Origin: Longispora fulva
GTDB taxonomy: Bacteria > Actinomycetota > Actinomycetes > Mycobacteriales > Micromonosporaceae
Length of the DNA: 64,000 bases
Assembly: GCF_015751905.1 (NCBI RefSeq)
Contig: NZ_JADOUF010000001.1
Span: forward strand, 2,666,001 to 2,730,000
Direction: 5' to 3'
A program made the position numbers and the translations under genes. Of the stretch, positions 8,347-18,290 are shown piece by piece (position 1 is the first letter of the stretch; each line of letters begins with the position of its first letter). The notes under the pieces were generated by a model, which made no database searches, was not told the origin of the DNA, and worked only from the letters and a program-made list of their open reading frames with translations.

Positions 8347-8997
8347 GTGAAGAAGTACGTCCTCTTCGACCACGACGGTGTGCTGGTGGATACCGAGTTC
8401 TGGTATTACAAGGCCGGGGAGCGCGCCCTGGCCGACATCGGCGTGGCCCTCGACAAGGATCAATACCTTCGGGACATGAACCAGGGGCTGGGCACGTGGA
8501 TCCGGGCCAGGGAGGCTGGCGTTGACGAGCAGACCATCGACAGGCTGCGGGTGGTGCGAAACGATCTCTATCAGGAGTACCTGAAGACGGAGGATATCGA
8601 GGTCGAAGGCGTCGTCGACGCCCTCGCCGAGCTGTCCAGACACGTCCGCATGGCCATCGTGACGACGGCGAAACGTGTGGACTTCGACCTCATCCACGAG
8701 AAGCGCCACATTCGGCAATTCATGGATTTCATTCTTCTCCGTGAGGACTACGCGCTCGCCAAGCCGCACCCGGAACCGTACCTGACCGGTCTCCGGCGCT
8801 TCGGGGCCACCAAGGAGGAGACGCTGGTCGTGGAGGACTCGTCCCGAGGGCTGACTTCGGCCGTGGCTGCCGGTATCGACTGCGCCATCGTCTACAACGA
8901 CTTCGCCAAGGCGAACGACTTCTCGCAGGCCACCTATCGCATCAAGACCCTGATGGAGTTGAAGGACATCGTCCTTGACGTGCCCTCACCATCCTGA
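8347..8997 (+). CDS. HAD-superfamily phosphatase, beta-phosphoglucomutase-like
   Basis: A 216-residue protein starting VKKYVLFDHDGVLVDTEFWY at a GTG, with a GGAAGGA tract about ten bases upstream. HAD motif I is DHDGVLVDT, with the nucleophile Asp first and the acid/base Asp two residues later. Motif II is the Thr in AIVTTAKR, motif III the Lys in LAKPHPEPY, and motif IV VVEDSSRG. A helical cap of about 65 residues between motifs I and II puts it in the subclass that acts on small phosphorylated molecules such as sugar phosphates. The substrate cannot be read from sequence. It stands alone upstream of the LacI/alpha-galactosidase genes, and a link to sugar use is only positional. Confidence 0.8.
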   Translation: MKKYVLFDHDGVLVDTEFWYYKAGERALADIGVALDKDQYLRDMNQGLGTWIRAREAGVDEQTIDRLRVVRNDLYQEYLKTEDIEVEGVVDALAELSRHVRMAIVTTAKRVDFDLIHEKRHIRQFMDFILLREDYALAKPHPEPYLTGLRRFGATKEETLVVEDSSRGLTSAVAAGIDCAIVYNDFAKANDFSQATYRIKTLMELKDIVLDVPSPS

Positions 8998-9491
8998 GTA
9001 TGCCGCGCGAGGGGCAGGCCCGAGCCGTCCGGCGACGTGTAGTCCCAAGCCGCTCCGTGCCACCGCAGCACAGCCGCCGACGGGCCTGACACCGGAGCAC
9101 CCGCTGTAACGGACCGCACCGACTACGCCGGCATCGACGTCATCAACATCGCCGGTATGTACACGATCCACGAGATCGAACGCCATTTCATCCGCGAGCA
9201 CGGACCCCAAGCGTTCTGGGAAATCGATGAGGACCCTACGACGTCATCCCGACCCCCAACAGCCTGACCGCCCGTCACGCTTCCTGGGTGACCCGGCAGT
9301 CGGATCCCCTTCAGTTGCCAAACTCGCTTCCTCGAGTGCCACACTCGAGCATTCCGTCGCGCGACCGAGGCACGGTGGATGGTGCGTGGCATACCCCGTC
9401 AGGTCTGGGTCAGCGTGCCAGCCGTGTCATCTGTTCGGGCACTCACCGCCGCGTCCTTCCGGTAGGCCCGGCACGCGGGAATGATCAGGGC
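8998..9491. other. Region with a possible gene remnant upstream of the LacI gene
   Basis: A plus-strand open frame between about 9113 and 9268 reads AGIDVINIAGMYTIHEIERH and then FWEIDED. A neighbouring frame continues with DVIPTPNSLTARHASWVTRQ, which suggests one frameshift in a short protein. I do not recognise it. The rest, up to the LacI start, looks non-coding and should hold that gene's promoter. Confidence 0.3.
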
Positions 9492-10445
9492 GTGGCTACC
9501 ATCTCCGATGTCGCGCGCGCCGCCGGCGTCTCCCGTCAGACCGTGTCCAACGCGCTCAACGCCGCGCACCGGCTCGCCCCCGACACTCTGGCCCGGGTCA
9601 CGGCCGCGATCGAGGCGCTCGGCTACCGGCCGGACCCCACGGCCCGCAGTCTGCGGACCGGCAGCCGGCACGCCGTCGCGTATCCGGTGCCCCCGGACAA
9701 CCCCGACCGGCCCAATGCGCTGATGGGCGGCTTCCTGCACTGTCTGGTCGACGAGGCGGGCACCCGGGGGTTTCGGATCCTGCTGACCCGGACCGACCGG
9801 GCGTCAATCGCCGAGGTGATCGCCGCCCGGCAGGTGGACGGGTTCGTGCTCTCCGATGTGCTGAGCGCCGATCCACGACTCGCCGAGTTGGACGCCGCGG
9901 GCGTGCCCTATGTGGCCTTCGGTCGCCTCGGCGGGTCCGGCGGCTGGGTCGATGTGGACAGCGCTGCGGCGATGGCCGAGGTCGTCGAGCTGCTGGTCGC
10001 GCAGGGGCACCGGCGGGTCGGGTACCTGGGCGCAGCGGAGGACCTGCCGTGGATGCGGGACCGGCGGGCTGGGTTCCTCGCCGCCGCCGATCGTCTCGGG
10101 CTGACTGTCGAGTCGCGGCCGCTGCCGGACGCGCTGCGCGCCGCCGACCGGCCCACCGCGATCGTGGCCGGCGATGACTGGCTCGGGCTGGCCGGGTACC
10201 GGATGATCGGCGAGGCCGGACTGGTGCCGGGCCGGGATGTCGCCGTCACCGGCTTCAATGACCTGCCGCTGTGCGATCTGGTCAGCCCGGCGTTGACCTC
10301 GGTGCGGATCCCGGTCCGACTGATCGCCCGGGTCCTGGTGGGGCGGCTGCTGGACCGGCTGGCCGGCGGCCCGACGCCGGAGCACGGTGCCCTGGTGGCC
10401 GGCGAGCTGTTGGTCCGGGCGAGCACGCCGGTGCGCCAAGGATGA
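9492..10445 (+). CDS. LacI-family transcriptional repressor
   Basis: A 317-residue protein starting at a GTG. Residues 1-50 form the LacI DNA-binding unit: ISDVARAAGVSRQTVSNALN is the helix-turn-helix, followed by the hinge region IEALGYRPDPTARSLRTG. The rest is the periplasmic-binding-protein-like sugar-sensing domain (QVDGFVLSDVL; HRRVGYLGAAEDLPWMRDRR; VAVTGFNDLPLCDLVSPALT). Such proteins block transcription until they bind a sugar or its breakdown product. The alpha-galactosidase gene follows 79 bases after its stop, with a 14-bp palindrome between them, so the regulator probably controls that gene and is induced by galactosides. The inducer is inferred from the neighbour. Confidence 0.9.
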   Translation: MATISDVARAAGVSRQTVSNALNAAHRLAPDTLARVTAAIEALGYRPDPTARSLRTGSRHAVAYPVPPDNPDRPNALMGGFLHCLVDEAGTRGFRILLTRTDRASIAEVIAARQVDGFVLSDVLSADPRLAELDAAGVPYVAFGRLGGSGGWVDVDSAAAMAEVVELLVAQGHRRVGYLGAAEDLPWMRDRRAGFLAAADRLGLTVESRPLPDALRAADRPTAIVAGDDWLGLAGYRMIGEAGLVPGRDVAVTGFNDLPLCDLVSPALTSVRIPVRLIARVLVGRLLDRLAGGPTPEHGALVAGELLVRASTPVRQG

Positions 10446-10459
10446 CGTAAAACGTTGAC

Positions 10460-10473
10460 TTTGATCGATCAAA
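10460..10473. promoter_or_regulatory. Probable LacI-type operator
   Basis: TTTGATCGATCAAA is a perfect 14-bp palindrome with the central CG typical of LacI-family operators. It lies 52 bases before the alpha-galactosidase start and 14 bases after the stop of the LacI-family gene. It overlaps or borders a possible -35 element TTGACT. Confidence 0.75.
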
Positions 10474-10524
10474 CGAGTTCTCTTGTGATGGATTTCGTTG
10501 ACTCATGTCTGAAGGAGTCGCTCC

Positions 10525-12603
10525 ATGCGCAAGAAACTCATCCTGGCCGCCGGCGTGCTGGCGGCCGCCTTCCTGGTGGTGCCGGCCACGCCGGCCGCCG
10601 CCCTCGACAACGGCCTGGTCCGCACCCCGCCGATGGGCTTCAACAACTGGAACTCCACCGGCTGCGGTCCGGACTTCAACGCGGCGATGGTCACCGGCAT
10701 CGCCGACACGTACGTCAGCTCCGGACTCAAAGCCGCCGGCTACACCTACGTCAACATCGACGACTGCTGGGCCCTGCCGAACCGTGACACCGCCGGCAAC
10801 CTGGTGCCCGACCCGGTCCGGTTCCCCAACGGCATCAAGGCCGTCGCCGACTACGTGCACGCCAAGGGGCTGAAGTTCGGCATCTACTCCAGCGCCGGCA
10901 CGCACACCTGTGACGTGAAAGGGTTCCCCGGCGCGCTCGGCCACGAGCAGGCCGACGCCAACCTGTGGGCCTCCTGGGGAGTGGACTACCTCAAGTACGA
11001 CAACTGCAACAACCAGGGTGTCGACGCCAAGCAGCGCTACACCGCGATGCGTGACGCGCTGAAGAACACCGGACGACCCATCGTGTACAGCATCTGCGAG
11101 TGGGGTGCCAACGCGCCATGGGAGTGGGCGCAGGGCATCGGCAACTCCTGGCGGACCACCGGCGACATCAGCGACAACTGGCCGACGATGATGACCATCG
11201 CGCACCAGAACGCGTCACTGGCCAGCTACGGCCGACCGGGCGCCTGGAACGACCCCGACATGCTCGAGGTCGGCAACGGCGGCATGACCGACACCGAGTA
11301 CCGCACGCACTTCAGCCTCTGGGCCATGATGAACGCACCGCTGCTGATCGGCAGCGACCTGCGCACCGTGTCAGCGGCAACCCTCAACATCCTGCGCGAC
11401 CGCGACGTGATCGCCCTGGACCAGGACCCGCTGGGCCGCTCGGCAACCGAGGTCACCAACGCCGGCGGCAAGACGGTCATGGTCAAGGTGCTGGCCAACG
11501 GCGACCGCGCTGTCGCCCTGGTCAACGAGAACAACCGGCCGTTGACCATCACCACCACCGCGGCGGAACTCGGCATGGGCGGCTCGTCGGCGTACGCGGT
11601 CAAGGACCTGTGGACGAAGGCGACCAGCACCAGCGCCGGCGTGTTCAGCGCGGTGGTCCCGGGGCACGGCACGATGCTGCTGCGGGTCACCCCGAACGGC
11701 CGGCCCGGCATGCCCACCGGCATCACCCAACTCGCCGACCTACCCTGGCAGAGCGCGACCAGCGGCTGGGGCCCGGTCGAACGCAACCTGAGCAACGGCG
11801 ACCAGGCCGACGGCGACGGCCGCACGATGACGATCGGCGGCACCACCTACCCGCGAGGCCTGGGCGTGCACGCCGGCAGTGAGATCGTCTACCAGCTCGG
11901 CGGCGACTGCACGTCGTTCACCGCCGACGTCGGCGTGGACGACGAGACCGGCCCCAGCGGTTCGGTCGTCTTCCAAGTCCGCAAAGACGGCGCACTGGTC
12001 GCAGACAGCGGCCGCCGCACCGGTGCCGACCCCGCGACCCGGTTGACCGTCGACCTGACCGGCGGCCAGGAACTGCGGCTGGTCGCCACCGACGCCGGCG
12101 ACGGCATGAACTGGGACCACGCCGACTGGGCGAACGCCCAGGTGATCTGCGGCCACGGCCCGGCCGCCGGCACCTGGAGCCTCAGCGCCCTGCCCTGGCA
12201 GAGCGCCGCCGGCGCCTGGGGTCCGGTCGAGCGGGACCGCAGCAACGGCGAGCAAGGCCCCCACGACGGCCACCCGATCTACATCGGCGGCGTGTACTAC
12301 CCGACCGGCCTCGGCACCAACGCCGCCAGCGAGATCGTGTACTTCCTCGGCGGCACCTGCTCGACGCTGGGCACCGACGTCGGCATGGACGCCGAGGCCG
12401 GCACGCGCGGCTCCGTGGTGTTCCAGATCTACGCCGATGGCGTCAAGGTCGCCGACAGCGGCGTGGTCCGAGGCGCAGAGGCGGCCCGCAGCCTCACGGC
12501 GAACCTGACCGGGGCAAAGGAACTGCGACTCGTCGTCACCGACGCCGGCGACGGAGCCAACTCCGACCACGCGGACTGGGCGGGGCCGACGATCACCTGC
12601 TGA
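10525..12603 (+). CDS. Secreted GH27 alpha-galactosidase with two NPCBM-like domains
   Basis: A 692-residue exported enzyme. A signal peptide covers residues 1-28 ([20 protein letters not shown], ending in AAA). The GH27 barrel follows: [11 protein letters not shown] near residue 37, NIDDCWALP near 77, the catalytic nucleophile Asp in YLKYDNCN near residue 157, and the acid/base Asp in [11 protein letters not shown] near 245. A beta-sandwich domain runs to about 395. Two related modules then follow (about 400-548 and 552-692). Each has LPWQSA near its start, GWGPVER or AWGPVER, and DAGDG-x2-x-DHADWA near its end, which fits NPCBM-type carbohydrate-binding domains. The enzyme should release terminal alpha-galactose outside the cell. 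AAGGAG precedes the ATG. Regulation by the adjacent LacI protein is likely. Confidence 0.93.
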   Translation: MRKKLILAAGVLAAAFLVVPATPAAALDNGLVRTPPMGFNNWNSTGCGPDFNAAMVTGIADTYVSSGLKAAGYTYVNIDDCWALPNRDTAGNLVPDPVRFPNGIKAVADYVHAKGLKFGIYSSAGTHTCDVKGFPGALGHEQADANLWASWGVDYLKYDNCNNQGVDAKQRYTAMRDALKNTGRPIVYSICEWGANAPWEWAQGIGNSWRTTGDISDNWPTMMTIAHQNASLASYGRPGAWNDPDMLEVGNGGMTDTEYRTHFSLWAMMNAPLLIGSDLRTVSAATLNILRDRDVIALDQDPLGRSATEVTNAGGKTVMVKVLANGDRAVALVNENNRPLTITTTAAELGMGGSSAYAVKDLWTKATSTSAGVFSAVVPGHGTMLLRVTPNGRPGMPTGITQLADLPWQSATSGWGPVERNLSNGDQADGDGRTMTIGGTTYPRGLGVHAGSEIVYQLGGDCTSFTADVGVDDETGPSGSVVFQVRKDGALVADSGRRTGADPATRLTVDLTGGQELRLVATDAGDGMNWDHADWANAQVICGHGPAAGTWSLSALPWQSAAGAWGPVERDRSNGEQGPHDGHPIYIGGVYYPTGLGTNAASEIVYFLGGTCSTLGTDVGMDAEAGTRGSVVFQIYADGVKVADSGVVRGAEAARSLTANLTGAKELRLVVTDAGDGANSDHADWAGPTITC

Positions 12604-13197
12604 TCATCCTCGGACAACCCCGGCAACCGACCTGACCGGATGTGCGGGACGCGTGCTCATCTCATGGGCTTCTCCACGGGGTGGGCATGCGTTCAGGTTC
12701 ACTGCGGGCTGTTCGTACAACGGTCACAGCGCGGATGGCGCAAGCAGGAACCCGTGAACGCCGGTCAGGAGGCACTACTTCTCCCGCGGACGCTCCTGAC
12801 CCGCGGAATCGGACCCACGCCGTACCTGCAGGCGGCCGAACCTGCGGCGATCGGACCCACGGTCCTTCGGTCCATCGCGCCGACACCAGATCGGCCAGGC
12901 TCTCAGTCGAAGACGACGCGGCCGTCCTCGACGACCCGGCAGGCGACGGATCGCCCGGTGGCCGCATCAGCGCGACCGCCCGGTCCCCCTCGTGGTCCGG
13001 GCGGACCGTGGTCAGCACCGCGCCGCAGATCTCACCGGCCGTCACCGCACCGGGGCCAGGTAGTCGGCGACTGCGCGCACGTCAATGTCGCGGTCGGCGC
13101 CGATCCTACGAAGGTGCCCGCCCTCGGCGACGATCACGTTTCAAAGTTGATCAAGGGCCGTGTTTCATGAGTGTGCCGGGTGAGGCATCATCGGGCG
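12604..13197. other. Region with decayed coding sequence
   Basis: On the minus strand between about 13140 and 12902, two frames give protein-like text: VIVAEGGHLRRIGADRDIDV, then after a shift AGEICGAVLTTVRPDHEGDR, then CRVVEDGRVVFD. This looks like the C-terminal end of a frameshifted gene I cannot name. The first 300 bases show nothing beyond Arg-rich open frames. Confidence 0.3.
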
Positions 13198-13500
13198 ATG
13201 ATCGGTGATGCGCGAGGCGGCCTGGACGGTGGTGGCTTGGACGGGCGGCGACTGATCGCAAGCCGACCGTTGAGCGGACTCGCGGTCGCCGCGTTGGTGC
13301 TCTCGGCGCTCGGGGTCACCAACGGCCTGACGGGGATGGTCGGCGCGGTCTTGGGCCATGTGGCGTTGTGGCAGATAGGCAAGAGCGGGCAATCTGGGCG
13401 CTGGGCCGCTGTCGCTGCCGTCGTTATCGGCTGGACGTTGACGGTGTTGATGTTCGCGGTCCTCGTGCTGATGTATCAGACGATGAAGGACTTCGATTGA
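13198..13500 (+). CDS. DUF4190-type small membrane protein
   Basis: A 100-residue protein from the ATG that opens MIGDARGGLDGGG. Residues 30-95 show the DUF4190 pattern: PLSGLAVAALVLSALGV as the first membrane helix, a GHVALWQIGKSGQSGRWAAV centre, and VVIGWTLTVLMFAVLVLM as the second helix. These are common in actinomycetes, often with a flexible cytoplasmic N-terminus as here, and have no defined role. The gene stands alone on the plus strand. Confidence 0.75.
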   Translation: MIGDARGGLDGGGLDGRRLIASRPLSGLAVAALVLSALGVTNGLTGMVGAVLGHVALWQIGKSGQSGRWAAVAAVVIGWTLTVLMFAVLVLMYQTMKDFD

Positions 13501-13641
13501 GGGTGTAGCCGCTCGCCGATCACGGCGATGAGAACTGTGGCCACGTAGCGGACGGCGAGCTTGATGCCCCTATGGATGTCAAGCTCGCCGCCCACTACGA
13601 AGCCACGGTCCTGATCGCGGTGATCAACGAATGGTCATGAA

Positions 13642-14142
13642 CTACCGAAGGCGCGCAAGGATCTGCCCCGGTTCGATCTGAGACCGGACATGGATGAAGG
13701 TCCTGTCCTGCCCGTATTCGGCCCTACCCGCCAGGATCCGGGGTCGCACATGGCGAGGAAACCGCCAGATGATCTTCACGAGCCGGGGAATGATCAAGAT
13801 CTCAGGACAGTGATCGGGCAGCTCCGGGCGCGATGAGAACAAGTATCGGACGTTCCTTCTGGCCGCGCGCCCGTAGCAGCGATACCGGGGAACGTCCAGA
13901 AAGACAACCGCATCGGCGGCACGGAGCACTTGATCCGAGACGCCGTCAACGACCCACGACTCCTGGGCGATGAGGTCCGCGATCCTACTGTCCCGCTCCA
14001 CCTCGGGCGTCTTACGCCACCTCTCCTGCCACACGATCTGATCGAGGCCGAACCACGGAAGGTCCAAACCCGCCGCCAACTGCCGGCTGAGGGTGGACTT
14101 CCCCGAACCGGCATTGCCTGTCACCAAACCCGCCTCACACAC
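13642..14142 (-). CDS. P-loop kinase of the adenylate-kinase/topology-modulation type
   Basis: A 166-residue soluble protein. Walker A is VTGNAGSGKSTLSRQLA near residue 7, followed by DQIVWQERWRKTPEVERD, VDGVSDQVLRAADAVVFLDV and an Arg-rich lid (YRCYGRAARRNVRYLF). This is the layout of small AAA/adenylate-kinase-like proteins annotated as FlaR or DNA topology modulation proteins. The substrate is unknown. I chose the GTG two residues before the first hydrophobic run; a second GTG closer to the P-loop is possible. It is monocistronic and divergent from the helical-repeat membrane protein. Confidence 0.7.
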   Translation of the reverse strand: MCEAGLVTGNAGSGKSTLSRQLAAGLDLPWFGLDQIVWQERWRKTPEVERDSRIADLIAQESWVVDGVSDQVLRAADAVVFLDVPRYRCYGRAARRNVRYLFSSRPELPDHCPEILIIPRLVKIIWRFPRHVRPRILAGRAEYGQDRTFIHVRSQIEPGQILARLR

Positions 14143-14309
14143 ACCCCCAGCCAGGCCCGCACATCGCAAAGCTAACCAACCGCATCAAGGCGCAGGATTG
14201 ATCTACCTGCGTCGCTGGGGCTTGTCGTTGCAGCGACCGGACAAGCGTGCCATCGATTTTCGATCACTAGGCCGCCAGGCGCTCGACCACCGCCTGGACG
14301 CCGGCTAAT

Positions 14310-15452
14310 GTGACCACGTTTGACGACAGCACAGTGGATGGAGCGGGCGTGGTGGATCAGGAGACGGCACAGGGCATCCCGGTACAGCCGGATCGCATCG
14401 ACGAGGATCTAGCATCGCTGACCGGGGCCGAACGTAGCGCCCGTCTCGTCCAGCACCTCGCCACCGGGACGCGGGGCGATCGCCTGTCATGGATCAGCGA
14501 GCTCGCCACCCGCTCTGAACGCCACGGGCTGTCGCTGCCTGAGATCCGATCGATCGCGGCCGACCTCGCCTGGCTCGCCCGGGACGCCGGGCAGCGCTAC
14601 CCGGGCTCCGCCGACTGGGACGCGGCGGCCACGGCCAGCCGCCGGCACCGGCTGATCCTGGCCTATGTGCACGGCCAACGGCTGCGGTACGACTTCAAGT
14701 TCGAGGCGCTGCAGGCGCAGACGTACACCTGGCTGACCGAATTCGGCGATGACGCCCTCATTCTGGCGCTGGCCGCGTTCGCGGCGCTGGGCATGCGTAC
14801 CGCACGGGGGCTTGAGCTCTACCGGCAGGCGATCGCCGCACCCGACGCCGACGGGAGGACCCGGCACGTGTGCCTGCACGCGATCTGGTTCGCCGACCAT
14901 GTCCCGGACCAGCCGCAACTGGTGCTGGACCTGTCCAACTCGATGATGACCACCGGCACCGGCGACGCGAACCTCTTCTACCGGCGCGCCTACGCGCTGC
15001 GCAAACTCGGCCGCTACGACCAGGCGCTCGAGGAGATCGACCGGGCCATCGGCATGCTCGCCCCCGGCAACAACGCCGTCCACCAGGACTACGTACGCGA
15101 ACGCGAACTGATCACCGCCACCAGGCAGATGCGCCAGTACGCCGACACCCTCACCCGCGACCTCGCCGACCAGGTCACCGCCCAAGCCGACCGCCGGATC
15201 ACCGAAGCCTCCACCAAGCTCGCCGAGAAGGTCGAATCCGCCCAGCGTGTGGTGTCGGAGAGCACCCTCAAGGTCGTGGAGATCCTCGGCCTGTTCGTCA
15301 CCCTCGCAGGCTTCCTCATCGGCTCAGGAACAGTCGCCTTCACGGCATCGACATTCGGCCAGCGAATCACATCCATGCTCATCATCCTCAGCGGATCGCT
15401 GATCTTCTTCCTCCTGCTACGGATGGTGACCGGGTACCGGCGACGTGGGTAG
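14310..15452 (+). CDS. Helical-repeat protein with coiled coil and C-terminal membrane anchor
   Basis: A 380-residue protein from a GTG; a second GTG 14 codons in is an alternative start. Residues about 100-265 look like tetratricopeptide-type helical pairs (LFYRRAYALRKLGRYDQALE is the clearest repeat). Residues 275-325 are a long polar helix likely to form a coiled coil (ITEASTKLAEKVESAQRVV). Two membrane helices end the protein (EILGLFVTLAGFLIGSGTVA and MLIILSGSLIFFLLLRMV). No enzyme motif is visible. I do not recognise the family. The build suggests a membrane-tethered sensor or scaffold; a defence role is only speculation. Confidence 0.65.
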   Translation: MTTFDDSTVDGAGVVDQETAQGIPVQPDRIDEDLASLTGAERSARLVQHLATGTRGDRLSWISELATRSERHGLSLPEIRSIAADLAWLARDAGQRYPGSADWDAAATASRRHRLILAYVHGQRLRYDFKFEALQAQTYTWLTEFGDDALILALAAFAALGMRTARGLELYRQAIAAPDADGRTRHVCLHAIWFADHVPDQPQLVLDLSNSMMTTGTGDANLFYRRAYALRKLGRYDQALEEIDRAIGMLAPGNNAVHQDYVRERELITATRQMRQYADTLTRDLADQVTAQADRRITEASTKLAEKVESAQRVVSESTLKVVEILGLFVTLAGFLIGSGTVAFTASTFGQRITSMLIILSGSLIFFLLLRMVTGYRRRG

Positions 15453-15668
15453 GCAGTGTATGAAAGTTGATCATTTAGGCCTGTCGCGGAATTGCCAGGT
15501 CTGGCCCCGATACTCGATCAGGAACAGCGTTCAGCAGATCACCGACCAGATCCATCATGATCCATACAGCAAACACCGATCTTTAGCGTTGCTGATCACC
15601 ATGATCCCGAGGTCCGCACGTCCGCGGACATCGTCACCACCATCTCCGCGATGGTCATCACGGGTGAC

Positions 15669-18290
15669 TCAGTCGGTGTGCCGGATCAAGGTGAGGTCCA
15701 CACGCCGGGTCGCGGCGGTCAGCCCGACCACAGTGGCCGTGATCGCCAGAAGTGTGGCCGCCGCCAGCGCCGCCAGGTACGGCCACGGGACGCTGAGCTG
15801 GTCCGGCGGCGGGTCGAACACCCCGGCGAGGACCGTGACGAGGGTCTGGGACACGCCCCACCCCAGTAGGGCGCCCAGGACCAGGGCCGGAAGTGTGATC
15901 ACCACCGCCTCGCCGGCGATGAAGCCGATCAGGTGCGCCCTCGTCGCACCCAGCGCGGTGGCGATGGTGAAGGACCGGCGGCGTTCTGCCAGCCCGAGAG
16001 CGAGGACGAGGCCGCCGGCCGCCGCGGCCAGCACCAGGGCGAAGGCGAGTTCTATCCGGGTGAGCCCTGTGAGGTTGACACTGGTGAGGCTCGATCCGAC
16101 TGTGCCCCGCGCCGCGGTGATGTCGCTGACCTTCCCGTCACCGCCCAGCACGGCGCGGACGGCCCCCGCGACGGCTGCCGGATCGGAGCCGGTGGTGTCC
16201 AGGAGATACGCGCCGGGGGTGCCGCCTCCGGTGACCTGGTCGAGGTAGGCGGAGTTGGCGACGAGGAAGCTGTCAGTGGGCGCGGTCGGGAACTCCCTGA
16301 CCACGCCGACATAGTGGAACGGCACGGTGACCTGCTGCCCGGTGCGGGTGTCGGTGAGGCGGAGCTGGATCAGGTCGCCGACGGTGAGCTGGAAGTCGGC
16401 GACCGTCTCGGCGGACACCAGGATGCTGTCGGGGCGGGCCGCGAGGGTGGCCATGAGCTGCGCGGCGGTGCCGCCGGTGACGTAGCTGTCGGACAGGTGC
16501 GTGACGGTCGTCGGTTGCACGCCGTAGAGGTCCTGCAGGTCCGCGCCGACGTAGGCGAAGCGATGTTCGAGGGTCTCCATGTGTCGGACGCCCGGGACTC
16601 CGGACAGTGTCGCGGTCAGATCGACGTTCTTCCCGGGTACGGGCGTCACGGTCACATCCGCGCCGTTCGTGAGCCGCGCGTCGACCTCCGCCTGGTGGGC
16701 GTAGGTTGCGTTGAATGTGGCCGTCGACGCCGCGAACGCGACCGCGACGGTCAGCAGCGCGATGGCGGTCGCGATCGGGCGGCGCTGCCGCGACAGGCTC
16801 GCCGCGACCGTGCCCGACAGGGGGCCGGCGAGCGGGCGCAACAGCCGACCGAGCGCGCCGCGTCCGTACCGCAGGGCGAGTTCGGCCAGCCGCCAGGTGG
16901 CCAGGCCCGCGCCGGTCCACAGCAGCGCCGGCACGGCGAACGCCCAGTAGTCCACCGAGACCCGCGGCACGCCCTCCGGGGCCAGCACCAGGTGGTACCC
17001 GGTGGTGCTCGTCGCCCACAGCAGCAGCGCCGCGCCGGCCAGGGCGGCGACGTCCAGTCCCAGCCGGGCCCACAGTGGCCGGCGGGTACGGCCGAGGGCG
17101 GCCCGGGCGGCGGTGACCGTGCCGGTGCGCAGGTCCCGCCAGGCGGGGATCAGCACCGCCCCGGCGGCGATCACGAGTCCGGTGAGCGCGGCGGCGGCCA
17201 GCCATCCGGCGAGCCCCGGTCCCGGGGGACCGAAGGCCAGACGGCCCACGACGACGGCCGCGCCGAGGCCGACGAGCGCGCCGCCGGTCCCGACGAGCGC
17301 GGCCTCGACGGCGGTGACCGCCAGGATCCGGCGGGCCGTGGCGCCCCGGGTGCGCAGGAGCGCCTGTTCGCGTCGGCGACGGGTCGCGCCGGCCGCGACG
17401 ACGACCGTGGTCAACAGCCCGGCGAGCACGGCGCCGGGTACGGCCAGGAACAGGAACAGGAGGGTGGCGTACGCGGCGTCGGTGCGGGCCGCGTCGAGGG
17501 CGGCCGCGAGGTTGTCGCGGACCATCCCGGTGCCGGCGAGGCTGATCTCGGCGTGCCGCGACGCGGAGGCCGCCGTGACGAACGCCGACGCCGGATCGGC
17601 CGGCAGCGCGTGCGAACGCCGGGCGTGCAGCTGGGTGCCGACCAGGTCGGGCCTGGCCTGGGCGAGCGGGTCCAGCAGGCTGTGGAACACGTCGGCGGGC
17701 AGGAGCAAGACGTTGTCCGGCGGTGCCGAGGGAGCTGCCGCAGACGTCGGCACGGGTGCGAAGAGGGTGTCGGCGTGCGGCAGGTCGACGATCCCTGCGA
17801 CGGTCACCTGGACCGGGGCCAGGCCGGGTCGCCCCACGGTGACGACGGACCCGGGGGCGGCGTGCAGGTTCGCGGCGGTCTGCTGGGCCAGCACGACCCC
17901 GGCCCCGTCGCCGGTGAGCGGCCGGACCATGGTCGGGAACGCGGCCTGGTAGCCGGCGGGCACGCCGACGACGACCGCCGCGCCGGTGGTGTGGGTGGCC
18001 CCACCGGCCTCGGTCGACAGCCCCGGCACGCGCGCGAATCCGACCGCCAGCACCGGGCCCACCGCCGGTTCGGCGGCCACGGTCGCGGCGGCCGTCGCCG
18101 GGTCGCCGGTCACCTGGACCTGCCAGTCCACGGGCACCCGGCCGCTGGCCCGGGCGGTCATGGTGCCGGCGGCGGTGGTCAAGAACCCGCCCAGGCAGGC
18201 CAGCAGCCCCACGGCGATGGCGATCCCGGCGGCCTGACCGGCGAGGCGCCCGGCCCGGCGGCGCAGCGTCGCGAACAGCCAGATCAGCAC
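15669..18290 (-). CDS. FtsX/MacB-like ABC transporter permease
   Basis: An 873-residue membrane protein starting at a GTG (VLIWLFATLRRRAGRLAGQA) that overlaps the upstream ATPase stop by seven bases. It has the duplicated build of large FtsX-family permeases: an N-terminal membrane helix and extracellular domain, three helices around residues 275-400, a middle helix pair, a second extracellular domain (about 520-730) and three final helices including LAFALVLAAAAGGLVLALGL. Such permeases use ATP hydrolysis in the cytoplasm to move the outer domains, for lipoprotein or peptide export or cell-wall remodelling. It is the last gene of a four-gene operon with two ATPases and a lipoprotein. Confidence 0.88.
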   Translation of the reverse strand: MLIWLFATLRRRAGRLAGQAAGIAIAVGLLACLGGFLTTAAGTMTARASGRVPVDWQVQVTGDPATAAATVAAEPAVGPVLAVGFARVPGLSTEAGGATHTTGAAVVVGVPAGYQAAFPTMVRPLTGDGAGVVLAQQTAANLHAAPGSVVTVGRPGLAPVQVTVAGIVDLPHADTLFAPVPTSAAAPSAPPDNVLLLPADVFHSLLDPLAQARPDLVGTQLHARRSHALPADPASAFVTAASASRHAEISLAGTGMVRDNLAAALDAARTDAAYATLLFLFLAVPGAVLAGLLTTVVVAAGATRRRREQALLRTRGATARRILAVTAVEAALVGTGGALVGLGAAVVVGRLAFGPPGPGLAGWLAAAALTGLVIAAGAVLIPAWRDLRTGTVTAARAALGRTRRPLWARLGLDVAALAGAALLLWATSTTGYHLVLAPEGVPRVSVDYWAFAVPALLWTGAGLATWRLAELALRYGRGALGRLLRPLAGPLSGTVAASLSRQRRPIATAIALLTVAVAFAASTATFNATYAHQAEVDARLTNGADVTVTPVPGKNVDLTATLSGVPGVRHMETLEHRFAYVGADLQDLYGVQPTTVTHLSDSYVTGGTAAQLMATLAARPDSILVSAETVADFQLTVGDLIQLRLTDTRTGQQVTVPFHYVGVVREFPTAPTDSFLVANSAYLDQVTGGGTPGAYLLDTTGSDPAAVAGAVRAVLGGDGKVSDITAARGTVGSSLTSVNLTGLTRIELAFALVLAAAAGGLVLALGLAERRRSFTIATALGATRAHLIGFIAGEAVVITLPALVLGALLGWGVSQTLVTVLAGVFDPPPDQLSVPWPYLAALAAATLLAITATVVGLTAATRRVDLTLIRHTD

